Shown here: one piece after another, positions 22,797-34,508 of the stretch | Layout: the number at the start of each line of letters is the position of its first letter | How positions within the stretch are numbered: position 1 is the first letter of the stretch | DNA from: Tetragnatha versicolor | Taxonomy: Eukaryota; Arthropoda; Arachnida; Araneae; Tetragnathidae | Length of the DNA stretch: 64,000 bases | Direction: 5' to 3' | NCBI GenBank assembly: GCA_024610705.1 | Contig: JANDEH010000008.1 | Coordinates: forward strand, 47,648,990 to 47,712,989 | Made by a program: the position numbers and the translations under genes | The notes under the pieces: generated by a model | Databases searched by the model: none | The model's input: the letters and a program-made list of their open reading frames with translations, nothing else | What the model was told of the DNA's origin: nothing

Positions 22797-25232
22797 CAGG
22801 GGTTCCCAAACTTTTTATGTCGCGGAGCCCTTTTCAAGAGACAAATTCTTCGCGGAGCCCTTTTCCGAAATAAATTTTTCAAGGTGTAAAAAGCAAATTA
22901 CATAAAACCCATTGCTTCTAGAAATAAAAGCATAAATGCAGTAGTGTATATAGAACTTTATTTCGGGAGGTCCCAAAATTATTCCTCAGCCCCTCCCATG
23001 CATATTTAACTGTTTAAAGCTTTTAAAAACATTTTTAGGTATAATTTGCATCTAAGAAAATTTATTTGCAAGAAAAATTTTGACGAATTAAAATCAAAGT
23101 ACAATAGAAGGGTCTGGGGGTCCTTCCTCCCCAGAAGGTTTTGTGAAATGTGATCCTTAAAAAGTTTTTTTAACTCGTTTTTGGTACATCATTATCCAAA
23201 TTTTGGACATTAATTTTTAGGTAGGATTTTAATTTTAACGAACTTAATATAAAAATTAAAAATAATAAAGTTTCAAGTACAATACGGGATACGGGGTTTT
23301 AAGGGCCCTCCCCCAGAAGAATTTCGGAAATTTGACCCCAAATAACATGGTTTTAACTTGTTTAGTTACAGGTAGTCGGAATTTCCGGTGGGGGTGAGGC
23401 AGGGCCCCCTCGCCCCTCTTATACAGGGTGATTCAGAAATAATCATCAATAATTGGGGGGAAGGTAGAGGGGCCCTAGACAAGCATATTTCGGATAGGGA
23501 TGGTGGGGCACAGCCTTACCGTTAAAGAGCTAGGTAGGACCCAATGTAGTGCAAGCGCGTTTCAAATGGCCTTTTTTGCTTTTTTAGGAGGCCCGTGTGA
23601 CGAAACGAAACATAATAAAATGAAAACAATTATTGCATGAGCTTCAAAAGTATCCGTACTACTTAAATCCTCAATGTGATAGAAATTGGACCACTTGCTA
23701 AACCATGGGGTGAGTTTTAAAACTCGCAATTCTAATCTATTAGTTAAACAATGGAGTTCCCTTAATGGTATTTAAAAAAATGATGATCAGGGAAGGAATT
23801 TTTAATGATCAAACAGTTTCAATGATCAATGTTACGATCATTGAAAATTCCTACCCCGATCATCATTTTTCTAAATAATATTAAGGGAACTCCATTTTTT
23901 GACTAAAATATTAATATTGCACTTTTGAAACTCACTCCATGGTTTAGAAAGTTGTTCAAATTCTATCGAATTCATGGTGTAAGGAGTAGGGATACTTCCT
24001 TACTTCATGCAATATATTTTTTCATTTTATTATGTTTTGTTTCGTCACACGGGCCTTCTAAAAACGGCCTTTTGAAAGGCGCTCGCACTACATTAGGTCC
24101 TAGCTCTTTAACGGTAAGGCTGCGACCCACCATCCCTATCCGAAATATGCTTGTCTAGGGCCCCTCTATCTCCCCCCAAAATATTGATGATTATTTCTGA
24201 ATCACCCTGTATACACCCCGGGATATATGGAATAGTTTTTAACCAATTATATTTTACCATTGGATACAATGTAAATTTCTGAATATTAAAGCTATCACTT
24301 TTTATCATTATGCCCGAGATACATGAACAAAGGATTCATACAGAAATCTGTAAATTTTTTTTCCTAGAAGTTACTTCTTTTGAAATCGAGAGCTGTTTTG
24401 GGGGGCTGCAAGACCATACGTCAGAGGTACATATAGAAATTTATTTACTCAGGGGCCCAAAATCATTCCTTATTCACTCTTATGCCATAGGATCAATGTA
24501 GCTTTTTATAAGTTTTTTAATAGAATTTGCATCTTAAAGAATTTAATATAAGAAACGTTTTGAGTAATTAAGTACCAAATGCTATAAAGGGGGGTTGGAA
24601 GTTTGACTCTACTAAAAACAGGTTTTCACTTGGTTTTGGTACATCTACTCGGAATTTTGGACATACATTTTTAAGTAGGATTATGATTTTGCTGAACTTA
24701 ATAAAAAAAGGTGCTGAGTAATAAATTTGCGAGGTGGGGTTCCTCGGTGTGCTAATACTATTCGGCGCGGGGCCATTTGGGCGCGGCCGTTTCAGCGGCA
24801 GAAGAAAAATTTGGTGCCGAAACGGGCCGGCGGGCAGCCCAATCGTCCCATTCCGGGGGTTCCTCCCCCAGAAAAGTTTTGGAAATTTGACCCTAAAAAC
24901 AGGATTTTAACTTGTTTGGTAATTCATAAAAGACCTGAAAAAGACAAAAACCAGAAAAAAAACTATAATCAACAGAGCTCACTTCATTAGAGGCTCCACA
25001 CCAAATCCACTTAAATTTAAGGGTGAATTTAGAGCTCTAAAAACTTGGGTAGGAAGGAGCAAAAGTAAGTTCTCAACAAAAATAACACCTAGCAGAAAGT
25101 TATTTATATAACATTTCAGAGCAACGCAAATTAGAAATTATCAACGTATTTATTTCAAATTTCTTCTCGGAGCCCCTCGAAATGCTTGGCGGAGTCCAAA
25201 GGGCTCCGCGGAGTACAGTTTGAGAACCGCTG
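22797..25232 (-). mobile_element. hAT-type element, GGCTCCGCGG family, copy 2
   Basis: This is an inverted relative of the element at 12188-13795, with ends CAGGGGTTCCCAAAC and GTTTGAGAACCGCTG. The flanks GTTTAAGC (22789-22796) and GCTTAAGC (25233-25240) match at 7 of 8 bases and are read as an aged TSD. It is longer than copy 1 because a 786-bp TA-flanked MITE was inserted (23424-24209). It carries the dispersed GGGGGAGGACCCCC module and a GGCCGTTTCAGCGG segment also present in copy 1. Confidence 0.8.
23424..24209. mobile_element. Palindromic TA-flanked MITE (CAGGGTGATTCAGAAATAA ends)
   Basis: CAGGGTGATTCAGAAATAA is exactly inverted at the right end, with TA on both sides (23422-23423, 24210-24211). 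The two halves pair throughout; the centre is near 23800. The related hAT copy at 12188-13795 keeps the unoccupied site, which supports a TA duplication. Tc1/mariner-like by TSD; non-autonomous. Confidence 0.85.
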
Positions 25233-25423
25233 GCTTAAGCTAATCAAAATAATAAGAGACAAAACCTATATGACACTCAATGTTTATAAATAATTTACTG
25301 CCAGCCCTGTGTGGATTTAGAGGAAAAACATAATTTCGAAAAGAAGGAGAAAGTGGCTCCAAGGGAGCAAGCAGAGTCCTCTAAAAAACCAACTTGAACT
25401 TGTGTGGTTTAGGCCATATGCAT

Positions 25424-26154
25424 CAGGGTTGGCAAAACCCGGGTTTTTTTTGAAAAAACCCAAGTGGGTTGGGTGTTTTCAATAAAACCCTGAAAAAACC
25501 CACATAAAACTTGTTTTTTTTCGGAAAAGTGTGGGTTTTTTTCAAAATTAAGTGTTTTTCTCCTTCGGTAAGTTGGTTTTTTCAAATTTTAGTGAGTTCT
25601 TTCTATGTTTAATGTGTTCTGTCAAAATAATGTCAGTTTTTCCACAGTTAATTGGGTTTTTTCAAAGTTTTTATACTTTGAAAAAACCCACTGAAATTGT
25701 AAAAACACCCCTTATTTACTGAAACCTTGTTTAAACTTTGAAAAAAAACCCATTCAATATTGAAAGAAATCTATTCAAGTTTGAAAAAAAACCACTGAAA
25801 TTTAAAAAAATCTTCTTTATTTTTTATATCTAGTTTCATCTTTAAACGTCCTAAATTTAAAAAAAAACAGTCAATAATGAAAAAACCCGCTGAATAATGA
25901 AAGAACCTATTTAATTTTTTTAAAAATCCCTGAAATTGAAAAAGCACTATTTAATTTTTAAAACCTAGTTTCAATTTTGAAAAACCCATTAAAATTTTTA
26001 AAATATCCTAAACTTTGAAAAAAAAACATTAAATTTTGAAGGTACTGCCAAAATCTTGATTTTTCTGGAAAAAAACCAAAAATGGGTCCAAAATGTGGGT
26101 TTTTTCACATGGGTTTTTTTGAAAAACCCATTGGTTCCAATTCAGCCAACCCTG
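25424..26154. mobile_element. Probable hAT MITE rich in AAAAAACCC blocks
   Basis: The left end is CAGGGTTGGCAAAACCCGGG and the right end CAGCCAACCCTG. The body is a run of degenerate TTTTTTCAAA/AAAAAACCC units in both orientations. The flanks share only ATGC, so the TSD is unconvincing. Non-coding. Confidence 0.6.
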
Positions 26155-27340
26155 CCATGCCATTAATATTTTTGTAAATAAATAAAAAAATTATTTCGGT
26201 ATTAGATTCAAATTTTATCTCAATTAATATCTAGACCGGTAGTCACAATCTAGAGTTTATCACCAAGCATCTAGTAAGTTGCCAAGTTGGCGATGGTTCC
26301 CGACAATGGAATATTCCCCAGTTTCGCCCACCACGTCGCTATCGGGACAATATTACATATTACGTAGAACATGTGAAAAACCTAAAAATTTGTTAAATGT
26401 AATCTTCAGTACAGAATTCGGGCCTCTTGACTTCTCCCCCCACTCATTTCTTTTCCCTCACAATTGAAAGTGAAAACAAAAAAAAAGAACTAGAGAGGAA
26501 AAAAACAAGCTTTATAGGAAGTACGTTTCCATATTTAACTCGGTCATATTCACTTCCCCCAAGATTCCCACAGTGAAGGTGCCGGTGCAAACAAACAAAC
26601 AAACACCCATAGCAAACAAGCCAAAGTGAGATCTCATCCCCAAATATTATACATCACCATTACATAAATCTCTTTGTCACTTTCCCACGCGCTGATGTGT
26701 CCAAACACCTCCTCCCTAATCTTCCTGAATCGATCTTCGGCCATTAGCTCATCGGTCCACCACCGGAAGACGCGGAGCTAATCCCCTTTTTCACTTATTT
26801 CAACATCGTCCATAGAGTTTTCCGACTCCATTCAACGAGTCTTGTTGTTGCTGATGTGTCGGATTATTTGGAGCCGGAGTTGATGTGAAAGACTTTTTTA
26901 ACTGTGCAGGGCAGGGAGACTTTTTTGTGAGAGGAGTGTGTGTGGGTGAAGGCAGGCAGATGCTCGATTTGATGTCTTTATGTGTGGATGGTTTTTTTAG
27001 AGGTGTGATTCGGGTGCTGCTGGGTCTTCCCAACTTTCTTCGGTTTCTTGAGTGGTTTTTAGTTGGATGATGAATTTCCAAGAATCCGTGTGGAGAAAGA
27101 GAAAGACGCAAGGTGAATGCAGGGAGAGGGGGGTATGGGGCTGCAGTCCCCTCCACCCCTCCTAGAACTAAAACGTTCTTCCAATTTTAGTACGATATCC
27201 TTCAATAATTTGAATTGTCCCCCACTTTTTCATAAAAACAGCCAATAATAGGGAATGTAGGTATGGAGGCTGTTACTTTAAGAGAACTCCTTTAAAATTT
27301 GAAAATTAAACCCTTTTAAAAAAGAGAGGGTTGTGGCAAT
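26155..27340. other. Less AT-rich unique-looking region, no assured gene
   Basis: This stretch lacks recognisable repeats apart from CAAACAAACAAAC (about 26590). A 118-codon minus frame at 26800-27156 is Pro/Thr/Ser-rich with a short QQQQ run. It has no known domain, and I cannot support it as a gene. It could be a conserved non-coding or untranslated region. Confidence 0.35.
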
Positions 27341-27344
27341 ACAT

Positions 27345-27724
27345 CGCACCCTTGCTACTAAAGTGACACAACTCAAAAATTGTAATTTTTGAGTTATGAC
27401 CGCCATTAGGCGTAGTTTTCACATCTCTACCAATCTTCAAAAGAGCCAGAAGTTGCATTGAAAAATCAGCCGCCAGATCGCAGTTATGGCGTTTTGTTGT
27501 AATCAAGATGGCTATGATTCCTTCTACTGAAATGCCACATCTTGAGTTGTCGTCCAGCCGTCGTGGAGTATGAACTACTAGAACAATGGCTAACGATCAT
27601 AGTTTGAGATGTATCGTTTTTCTTATTGACAAATTCAAAAATACTAAAATGTGCCTAGTCAGTTTTTTGCAATTTCTGGAAAACATAGTTTTTTGAGTTG
27701 TGACACTTTAGTAGCAAGGGTGCG
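27345..27724. mobile_element. TIR element with candidate 4-bp TSD
   Basis: CGCACCCTTGCTACTAAAGT is inverted at the right end; the arms pair for about 35 bases through CACAACTCAAAAA. ACAT occurs at 27341-27344 and 27725-27728. Length 380 bp, non-coding. The superfamily is not identified. Confidence 0.7.
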
Positions 27725-27970
27725 ACATGTTTTAGATCAGGATTCGCTACAGCGAGAGACTTTTTCTGGAGCAGGGGGTCTGCAAGTAATTTTATATGGG
27801 GTCCAAATAATTTTGAAAATTTTGTATCAATTTATAGAGTAAAAAAGTACTTAATTATTTCTAAATTCTTATCTTCGTATACTACACATTTTTACATAGA
27901 CGTAAATGAGTAGCGTACGCTATTTTCTTAATTAAATTGTTAAATTAAACAAAACTGTTGTTAATTGCAG

Positions 27971-28330
27971 TTAAAAACGTTCCACATCACGCCAACACTT
28001 GATTGGAAGATGGAGAGTAAATATATTCGGTAGAATGAAAATGAGATGAGAAGGAATGAAAGAGAGAATTGAGTGTCGTAATGAGAGAGAGAATATAAAG
28101 TTGAAAGGGAGGATGAAAGAGTGAGTGAAAAGGGAAGAGATCGATGGAAGAAATTGAAAGAAAGGATGGGATCGAATAAAAGAAAAGAAAGATGAAAGCA
28201 AAGAAAAGGAAATACTAATGATAAAAGGGGAAGAGGGTGAATAAAAGGGAATAATATTGAAAGATGATAATTAAAGCCTTGGAAGAGAGAGAGAGTAAAA
28301 GTAAAAGAGAAGAGATTTCAAGGATTATTA
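27971..28330. repeat. Purine-rich low-complexity stretch
   Basis: The plus strand is a long GA-rich run (GAAAGAGAGAAT, GGAAGAGAGAGAG). The opposite frame reads as a Phe/Ser-rich artefact. No gene is supported. Confidence 0.6.
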
Positions 28331-28336
28331 ATTATA

Positions 28337-29162
28337 CGAGGGTTGTTTTTTAATTAACTTCCGTTTTGCTCCTGAAAAAAAAGTAGTAGGAATTTCGAAA
28401 TAAATTTGCTACTGGTAGATAGGTACATCCTTGAGGATCAATTCCCTTCTTTACTGGAAAAAATCGGACATTTTTTCTATTATTTATCGAATTTACAAGC
28501 GCGCTCCTTGAACTTATTTCCCGCCAACCCATAGAGAAATCCTCTTTTTCAAAATTTTCCTATTTTGATAGTTTAAAAATAAAAAAATAAATAAATATTT
28601 AAAAATAAGGTTATTACGGAAGGTTACAAAAATCTTTAATTACTTTTCAACGTAATCACCTTTAAATAGACCATTTACCGTACCTTTTCACAAGTTTTTC
28701 GATTCCGCTTCATGAAACGTTTGATTTTTCGTTGAGCTCCGCATCGTTTCGGACAGCCGTTTTCCCCCTTAGCGCACACTTTGCCGGCGAATCTATCGAT
28801 GTTGCCTTGTTTATTATGGCTGTAACTCCATAATCCCCAATGCCTGGAACTTGGCAGATGCAAAACATATGGTTTTAAACATGCACAATAGCATGCTGCA
28901 AAAATCATCTGCCTGTCGATTGTCTATTGTTAATGCGAACAGAGTTTAAAGGCAGAGAAATTCTCTATGGGCCGGCGGGAAATAAGTTCGAGGAGCGCGC
29001 TTGTAAATTCGATAAATAATAGAAAAAATGTCCGATTTTTTCCAGTAAAGTAAAAAATTGATCCTCAAGGATGTACCTATCTACCAGCACCAAATTTATT
29101 TCGAAATTATCACTACTTTTTTTACAGGAGCAAAACGGAAGTTAATTAAAAAGCAACCCTCG
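28337..29162. mobile_element. mariner-like element with long terminal repeats
   Basis: CGAGGGTTGTTTTTTAATTA is inverted at the right end (AAGCAACCCTCG), with TA on both sides (28335-28336, 29163-29164). The arms pair for about 180 bp: GGTACATCCTTGAGGATCAA, then GAGGAGCGCGCTTGTAAATT. CGAGGG termini and a TA duplication fit mariner. The middle (about 28550-28970) has no intact transposase; a 77-codon minus frame is uninformative. Confidence 0.8.
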
Positions 29163-29200
29163 TATGAATGAAAGGAAGATGTTGCCAAAAATTCCAGTAA

Positions 29201-29321
29201 ATGCAAAAACCTTTCAGCAAAAAACCGGTCAAAAAACAAAAAACCCATAGCTTTACACATGTAATAAATTTGTTTTTTATTGAACGGTTTTTTCTGACCG
29301 ATTTTTGCATTGAAAAAAAGG
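29201..29321. mobile_element. Small palindromic MITE, copy A
   Basis: ATGCAAAAACCTTTC at the left pairs imperfectly with the right end TTTTTGCATTGAAA. Inner arms are AACCGGTCAAAAAACAAAAA and GTTTTTTATTGAACGGTT around a CATGTAATAAAT centre. A second copy lies at 59500-59590 in the opposite orientation. Confidence 0.65.
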
Positions 29322-29387
29322 AAAGGGGTGTAAAGAAAGAAAATATTAAAACGTTTTATTCGTAACCCGAAAGGAAACGGGAAAAGT

Positions 29388-29411
29388 TACAAGTTACAAG
29401 TTACAAGTTAT
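29388..29411 (-). repeat. 3' tail of the retrotransposon, 7-bp units
   Basis: On the plus strand TACAAGT is repeated three times, so on the element strand the 3' end is a short run of ACTTGTA. I-group elements often end in short tandem repeats instead of poly(A) (family knowledge). The run abuts the TSD directly. Confidence 0.8.
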
Positions 29412-29494
29412 AATGAGACTTGGGCTGACTGAAAAGTCGCTTCGTCTTCTTCTTCCTGATGTTTATATTTCCTTGTGTGGGCTATAAAGATTTT

Positions 29495-32400
29495 CTACAT
29501 AATGTCTGCTATTGACTTTAAGAAGTTGATTATGGCTTTGGTTTTTTCCTTGGCATTTTCATTAGTCACTTTTAATATTTCTGTAAAACTTGTTGAAGAC
29601 GTATTTATAGATTCTTTAAGCTTTTTCCTTTGATTGGTGAATTTTTTGCATTGGAGGAGTAAATGATCATTAGAATCTACTTCATTACAGAATGAACATA
29701 GAGGACTTGTTGCTTTCCCAATCTTAAATAAATTTTGTTTTGTTAATAAAGTTTTAGTTTTTAGTTTTGCCAGAAGAACATCCATTTTCCGATTGGAGGA
29801 AATTAAATAAACTTTTGAGGTATCTTGTTCCAAATGAGCGAAGTCTGATGCATATTTGCTTCTTTTCCAAAATTCTTCTTCTTCTTTTATAATTATATGT
29901 TTGATGCTTTTTACTAAATCTTCAGGAGCTATTATTTGCTTAATAATGTTAGTGGGAGCTTTTTTCGCTTCTTGATCGGCTTGTTCGTTTTCAGGAATAC
30001 CTTTGTGACCTGGTGTCCAAACGATCTCTAGGTGTCGAACTGTTTCAAGGCAAGGGCCTTATTAATGCAATTGTTCAAATAAAGTATTACTTTTGGAGAT
30101 TTCATGTTAATTGAAAAAAGGGCCTTTAGTACTGATAAACTATCTGTTAATATTATATATTCTTGGTCTGCTTCAAGAATTTCCTGAACTGCCATGATAA
30201 TCGCAACCGCTTCAGCTGTAAAAATGCAATTTATATTTGGGATAGATCCAGCAATTACTTTGGATGTTAATGTATTTATCGCCGCTACTTTGGTATGTGT
30301 TTCATTTTTTGAGGCATCTGTTGAAATGATTATTCTGTTTCTCATATCTTCATATTTGCAACGGTTAAAATGACATCGAATTTCTTCGTTAGATAAGTTT
30401 TTATTTTGAAAGCTATAATTATGTAAACTAAGTTTCAAATTAGGATGAGTATTAATTTCTAATCTTTCATTAATTATGTCTCTTGTATTTAAGAAATAAA
30501 AATTCATTAATTCCTGAAATCTGTATTGTATTGAGTGATGCCGACTCAACCGGGGAGGATCACAGGAAGTTAACAGGGATCCACTCAATGCTGAATAGTT
30601 TCCATGAGATATTTGTTTGATTCCAAATTTTATGAACATAATTTTATGTCGATTCTTGATTGACATTTGATTTGCTTCTTTATATAAGAGGGGAATAGGG
30701 GTCCACTTAGGAAGGCCTGTAGCGATCCTCAAAGCTTTGTTATAAATTATCTCTAGCTTGTGAAATAGGGATTTGCTAGTGCTATTAAAAATCTGACAGC
30801 CAAATTCTAAATTACTTCTTATTGTTGCGTTTACAATATGTGTGAGGTGATATGAACGTGTTCCCCAGGAGGCTCCTGCTATTGCTTTTAGAGCATTCAT
30901 TTTCCTATTCGCTTTTTTTGTTAAATGAATGAAATGTTCTTTAAATGATAAGTTTCTAGAAAAATATAACCCTAGGATTTTCACATGCTCTTTCCAAGGA
31001 ATTTCCGTGTTCTCTATGAGGAGGTTTCCATTAGGAAGTTCTTTTCTGTTGGAGAAGTTAATTGCACTACTTTTTTGAGGACATAATGATAATTTCCATT
31101 CTTTACACCAAAGGCTTATTTTACATAAAGCTTTTTGTATGTTGTTCATTGCTTGTTTGAGGTTTGAATGATGAGAATAAACAAATATATCGTCTGCATA
31201 TATTATAACTTTGGCACCAGCTATGTGTTCAAAAAGGTCTGACATGTAGATAGTAAACAGAAATCCACTTAAAACACTCCCTTGAGCCAGACCACGATTA
31301 TTTTTTAAGTTGGTAGACAAAGTATTTCTCCACCTAACCTGAAACTCTCTATCTTGAAGAAAGTTAAATATCCAATTAGCAGCATTGCCCTTGATGCCTT
31401 TTCCTATTAATTTTAATATGAGGCCATCAATGTAAATTGAATCGTAAGCTGAACTAATATCCAAAGCTACTAAAAGGAAAAATTCTTTATTATTTTTAGC
31501 TTGTGTGATTTTTTGAAATAGAAGAGATTGGCAGTATGTAACGTCTTTAAACGGAATAAATCCTGCATGATTTTGATTAAAAGAATTTAGGGAGTGTTTA
31601 ACAAGTCTTTTTAAAATCATCTTTTCAAAGGTTTTACTAACTACTGAGGTCAATGAAATAGGTCTGTAGGAATTGGTTTGATCTTTTACTTTGTTTGGTT
31701 TGATGATGGGTAAGATGATTGCCGTTTTCCAATCTTTTGGTATAACTCCTGTTTCCCAGCTTTCATTATAGATATCCAAAAGGGTATTAAGTTGATTATG
31801 ATCTAGGAGTTTTAAAAATTTATTATTTATTTTGTCAATTCCTGGAGTTGAGTTTTTTGATGACTTTATTGCTTGTCTTAATTCGTCCAGTGTAAAAGGA
31901 AGATTGTACGGTTCATCATCGCGAGTACTCAAGTCAAGAGGAATATATTCGTCAATATTGTTTTTCTTAAATGAATTAGCAAACAAATTAGCCTGTTCCT
32001 TGGGACATTGTATGATTTGATTTCCTTGTATTAATAAATTGTGATTTTCAGAATAATGTGGTTTATTATTGACAGCTTTCAAAATATTGTAAATATTTTT
32101 AGATTCTTTTTCATTATCACATAAATTATTCCAAAAACCTGTTTTGCTAGTTTTAATTAATTTGCGAAGTTTAGCTGCTACTTTCTTGTATTTAATCCAA
32201 AGATCCAATGAAAGGTATTTTTTGGATAATTTAAAAAGTGTTCTTTTTTGTTGAAGGAGGCTTTCGCATTTTGAATTCCACCATGGCTCTTTATATTTTT
32301 TTATCTTTACTTGTTTTGTATTTTCTTCAATCAGTTTCGTGCATTCGGAAATAAATTCAGTTTTATTCTCATAATCAATGTATTCTATACCCTTTTCGAT

Positions 32401-33111
32401 ATTTTTCCATAAAATTAATTGTCTTGTTTGTTCTTTTCCGTTGCTGTTTTGGTTTATCAAAGTTTGAATAGGGAAATGATCACTGTCAAAAAGATCCTCT
32501 TTTACATTGAAATTTGTTTGATTAAAGATGTCTGTAGAAGCGATGGTAAGATCTAACAGAGAGGAATATTGATTTAACTTATAGGTGTGCTTGGTCGTAT
32601 TTATCAAAACACCATTTATATCGTCTAACCAATCAAAGAATTTGCTTGCATCTTGAGATTCTCTTTGAGAACCCAAAAGAGGATGTTTTAAGTTTAGATC
32701 TCCTATAATTATAAATGGCGGGACAAGGATCTTTTTTAGTTCATCTAGCAAAGCTGATTCAAAAATCCCTTTGGGAGAATATATGTTGACAATTATTATA
32801 GATTCTTTATTTGTAAAAATTTTGATGGCAAGAATTTCGTTATTCGTAGGAGGGAGGCTTGATAAATCAATTAAAGCTGAAGGGAAGTTCGAATTTATAG
32901 CGGTCAGAATTCCACCACCTTTTGTGGTTCTATCTTTCCTATAACTTGTCTTATTGGTTATTTTGAATCTTTCGTCTAACTTGAGGAAGGATTCTTGAAT
33001 GGCCAAAATGTCAGAGTCCATGAAAAAAGGTTCTTTGAGCCAGTGTGTTTTATTCTTAATGCCTCTGGCATTCCATTGAACTATGTTTAATTTTGAATTA
33101 AACTTTGACAT
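29495..33111 (-). CDS. Retrotransposon ORF2: endonuclease, reverse transcriptase, RNase H (one frameshift)
   Basis: ORF2 is about 1,200 codons. The N-terminal ~225 residues are an APE-type endonuclease: NIVQWNARG, AIQES, IIGDLN and SDHFPIQ carry the expected N, E, D/N and D/H residues. The reverse transcriptase follows (about residues 410-690), with NSYRPISLTS, VALDISSAYDS, GLAQGSVLSG and YADDIFVYS. RNase H begins near residue 930 with STDAS, AEAVAI and LTDSLSVLKAL. A single frameshift near 30033-30043 breaks the frame. In the new frame RNase H continues (WTPGHKG, NEQAD) and ends in a C-x2-C...H-x4-C motif (CSFCNEVDSNDHLLLQC) before the stop at 29495. The enzyme would nick target DNA and copy the RNA in place. 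With the frameshift this copy probably lacks full RNase H function. Confidence 0.92.
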
Positions 33112-33188
33112 GAAAATAAAATTGTAAAGGTCTTACTTGCTTTATCTGTTCTTGACTAACTTCTTTAGTTTTGACTATAAGGCTTGTT

Positions 33189-34508
33189 TTAAAAAAAAGG
33201 ATTGTCCTTTCTTATATTTGAAGGCGGAGTTTCTCTCTGATTCTCTTGGGTTCGTGTTCGTTCTTGATTTCTATTTTCTTCCGTTTGGATTGTTTTAATA
33301 TGATTAATTACTTGTTCCGAATTATGAAAATATGATTGCATGTCGCTTTCTTCTGGTTTGATGTCTTTCTTCTTGAAGTCTTCTTTTTTCTTCTTTCTGG
33401 GTGATTCAGGGTTGTCTTCTTCTTTATTTTTGATTTTTGTGATGATAACTTCTTTTCCTTTAGGAATATCTGTTTTAGTATTATTTTCTAAGATGGTAAT
33501 TAGCATCCTTTGTATACCGTTTATAGCTTCACTAATAGTTTCTTTTATGTATTCCTTTATTTCCTGTTTATTTTTCTCCATAGTAATGTTAAGTTCTTCA
33601 GATTTTTTCTCGACTTCTATGTTCTTTTTAATTACTTTGGCATAATTTTGTGACCTCCATTCAAATCTTTTCCGGGCTTCTCTGTATGTGAGGCCATTTG
33701 TATCCTTATAAATCAAAAATTCCTCTTCTCTTCTGTACATCTCACATTCTTTTTCACCTGGTACGTGACCACTTTTCCCACATGAGAAGCATTTCTTATC
33801 TGGATTATTACATTCTTTATCGTCATGAGACTCTCCGCAATTTCTACATAATTTGGGATTCTTGCAATATTTCGTTGGATGATTGAATTTAAAGCAATTT
33901 AAACATTGTCTTGGTCTGTCTATAAACCTTATGGGATCTTGTCTGGTCATCCAAATTTTTATTTTTGGGGGGAGGTTTCTTCCATATATGGTTACTAAAA
34001 TTGTTTTTGTTTTTGTGAACTCATTATAATTCTTCCTTGTAAATCTTCTTAAACTGTGTATAAATAGCTCATTTTCTCCTTCAAAATCTTCTCTTATTTC
34101 ATTTAAACTGATTTCTTGAGGTATGTTTTTTAATAAGAATTTAATTGTATTGCTTTCTTTTTGTATATTCGCCTGAACTCTAACACCAACTATGTCTTTT
34201 ATTGCAGCCAGTTCTTTAGCAGTTTCCCCATCTTCAGTTATTGCTATAATTTTCCCCTGTTTAGTGTGGATAAATTCGGTAATCTTATTCACATTTGACA
34301 ACTGTTTAGTGAAACTATCTTTAATTAATCTAGGATGCCTTTTAATCGTATTAGGTTCTTCAGAAATAAATGTGATGACAAATTGTTTTGTTCCGTTATT
34401 TAATCCTGCAATTATTTGGTCATGTAAACTTTTTTGGACTTCTAAATAATTTTCTGATTCCGTAATCATTTTTTCTTCCGAGTTGCTGACGCCCGGGGGC
34501 GTATTCAT
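33189..34508 (-). CDS. Retrotransposon ORF1: gag-like RNA-binding protein
   Basis: An intact 439-residue ORF1. Three CCHC zinc knuckles lie in tandem: residues 202-215 (CLNCFKFNHPTKYC), 221-233 (CRNCGESHDDKEC) and 240-255 (CFSCGKSGHVPGEKEC). An upstream segment (about 105-200) resembles the RRM-like region of I-type ORF1 proteins. After the knuckles come a charged, possibly coiled-coil region (about 285-345) and a Lys/Glu-rich tail. The role, from the family, is binding element RNA into a particle used for reverse transcription. Stop and ORF2 start are separated by 77 bp, so ORF2 needs reinitiation or a similar mechanism. Confidence 0.92.
   Translation of the reverse strand: MNTPPGVSNSEEKMITESENYLEVQKSLHDQIIAGLNNGTKQFVITFISEEPNTIKRHPRLIKDSFTKQLSNVNKITEFIHTKQGKIIAITEDGETAKELAAIKDIVGVRVQANIQKESNTIKFLLKNIPQEISLNEIREDFEGENELFIHSLRRFTRKNYNEFTKTKTILVTIYGRNLPPKIKIWMTRQDPIRFIDRPRQCLNCFKFNHPTKYCKNPKLCRNCGESHDDKECNNPDKKCFSCGKSGHVPGEKECEMYRREEEFLIYKDTNGLTYREARKRFEWRSQNYAKVIKKNIEVEKKSEELNITMEKNKQEIKEYIKETISEAINGIQRMLITILENNTKTDIPKGKEVIITKIKNKEEDNPESPRKKKKEDFKKKDIKPEESDMQSYFHNSEQVINHIKTIQTEENRNQERTRTQENQRETPPSNIRKDNPFF

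Noticed and set aside
25424..26154. Exact hAT TSD at the AAAAAACCC-rich element
   Set aside because: The flanking octamers share only four central bases, so the hAT call stays tentative.
26800..27156. 118-codon Pro/Ser-rich minus frame as a gene
   Set aside because: There is no recognisable domain and the composition follows low-complexity DNA. An overlapping plus frame is equally open, and no splice or homology support is visible.
33340..33645. 101-codon plus frame rich in Phe/Ser/Leu
   Set aside because: It is antisense to retrotransposon ORF1, which has clear zinc knuckles; it is a shadow frame.
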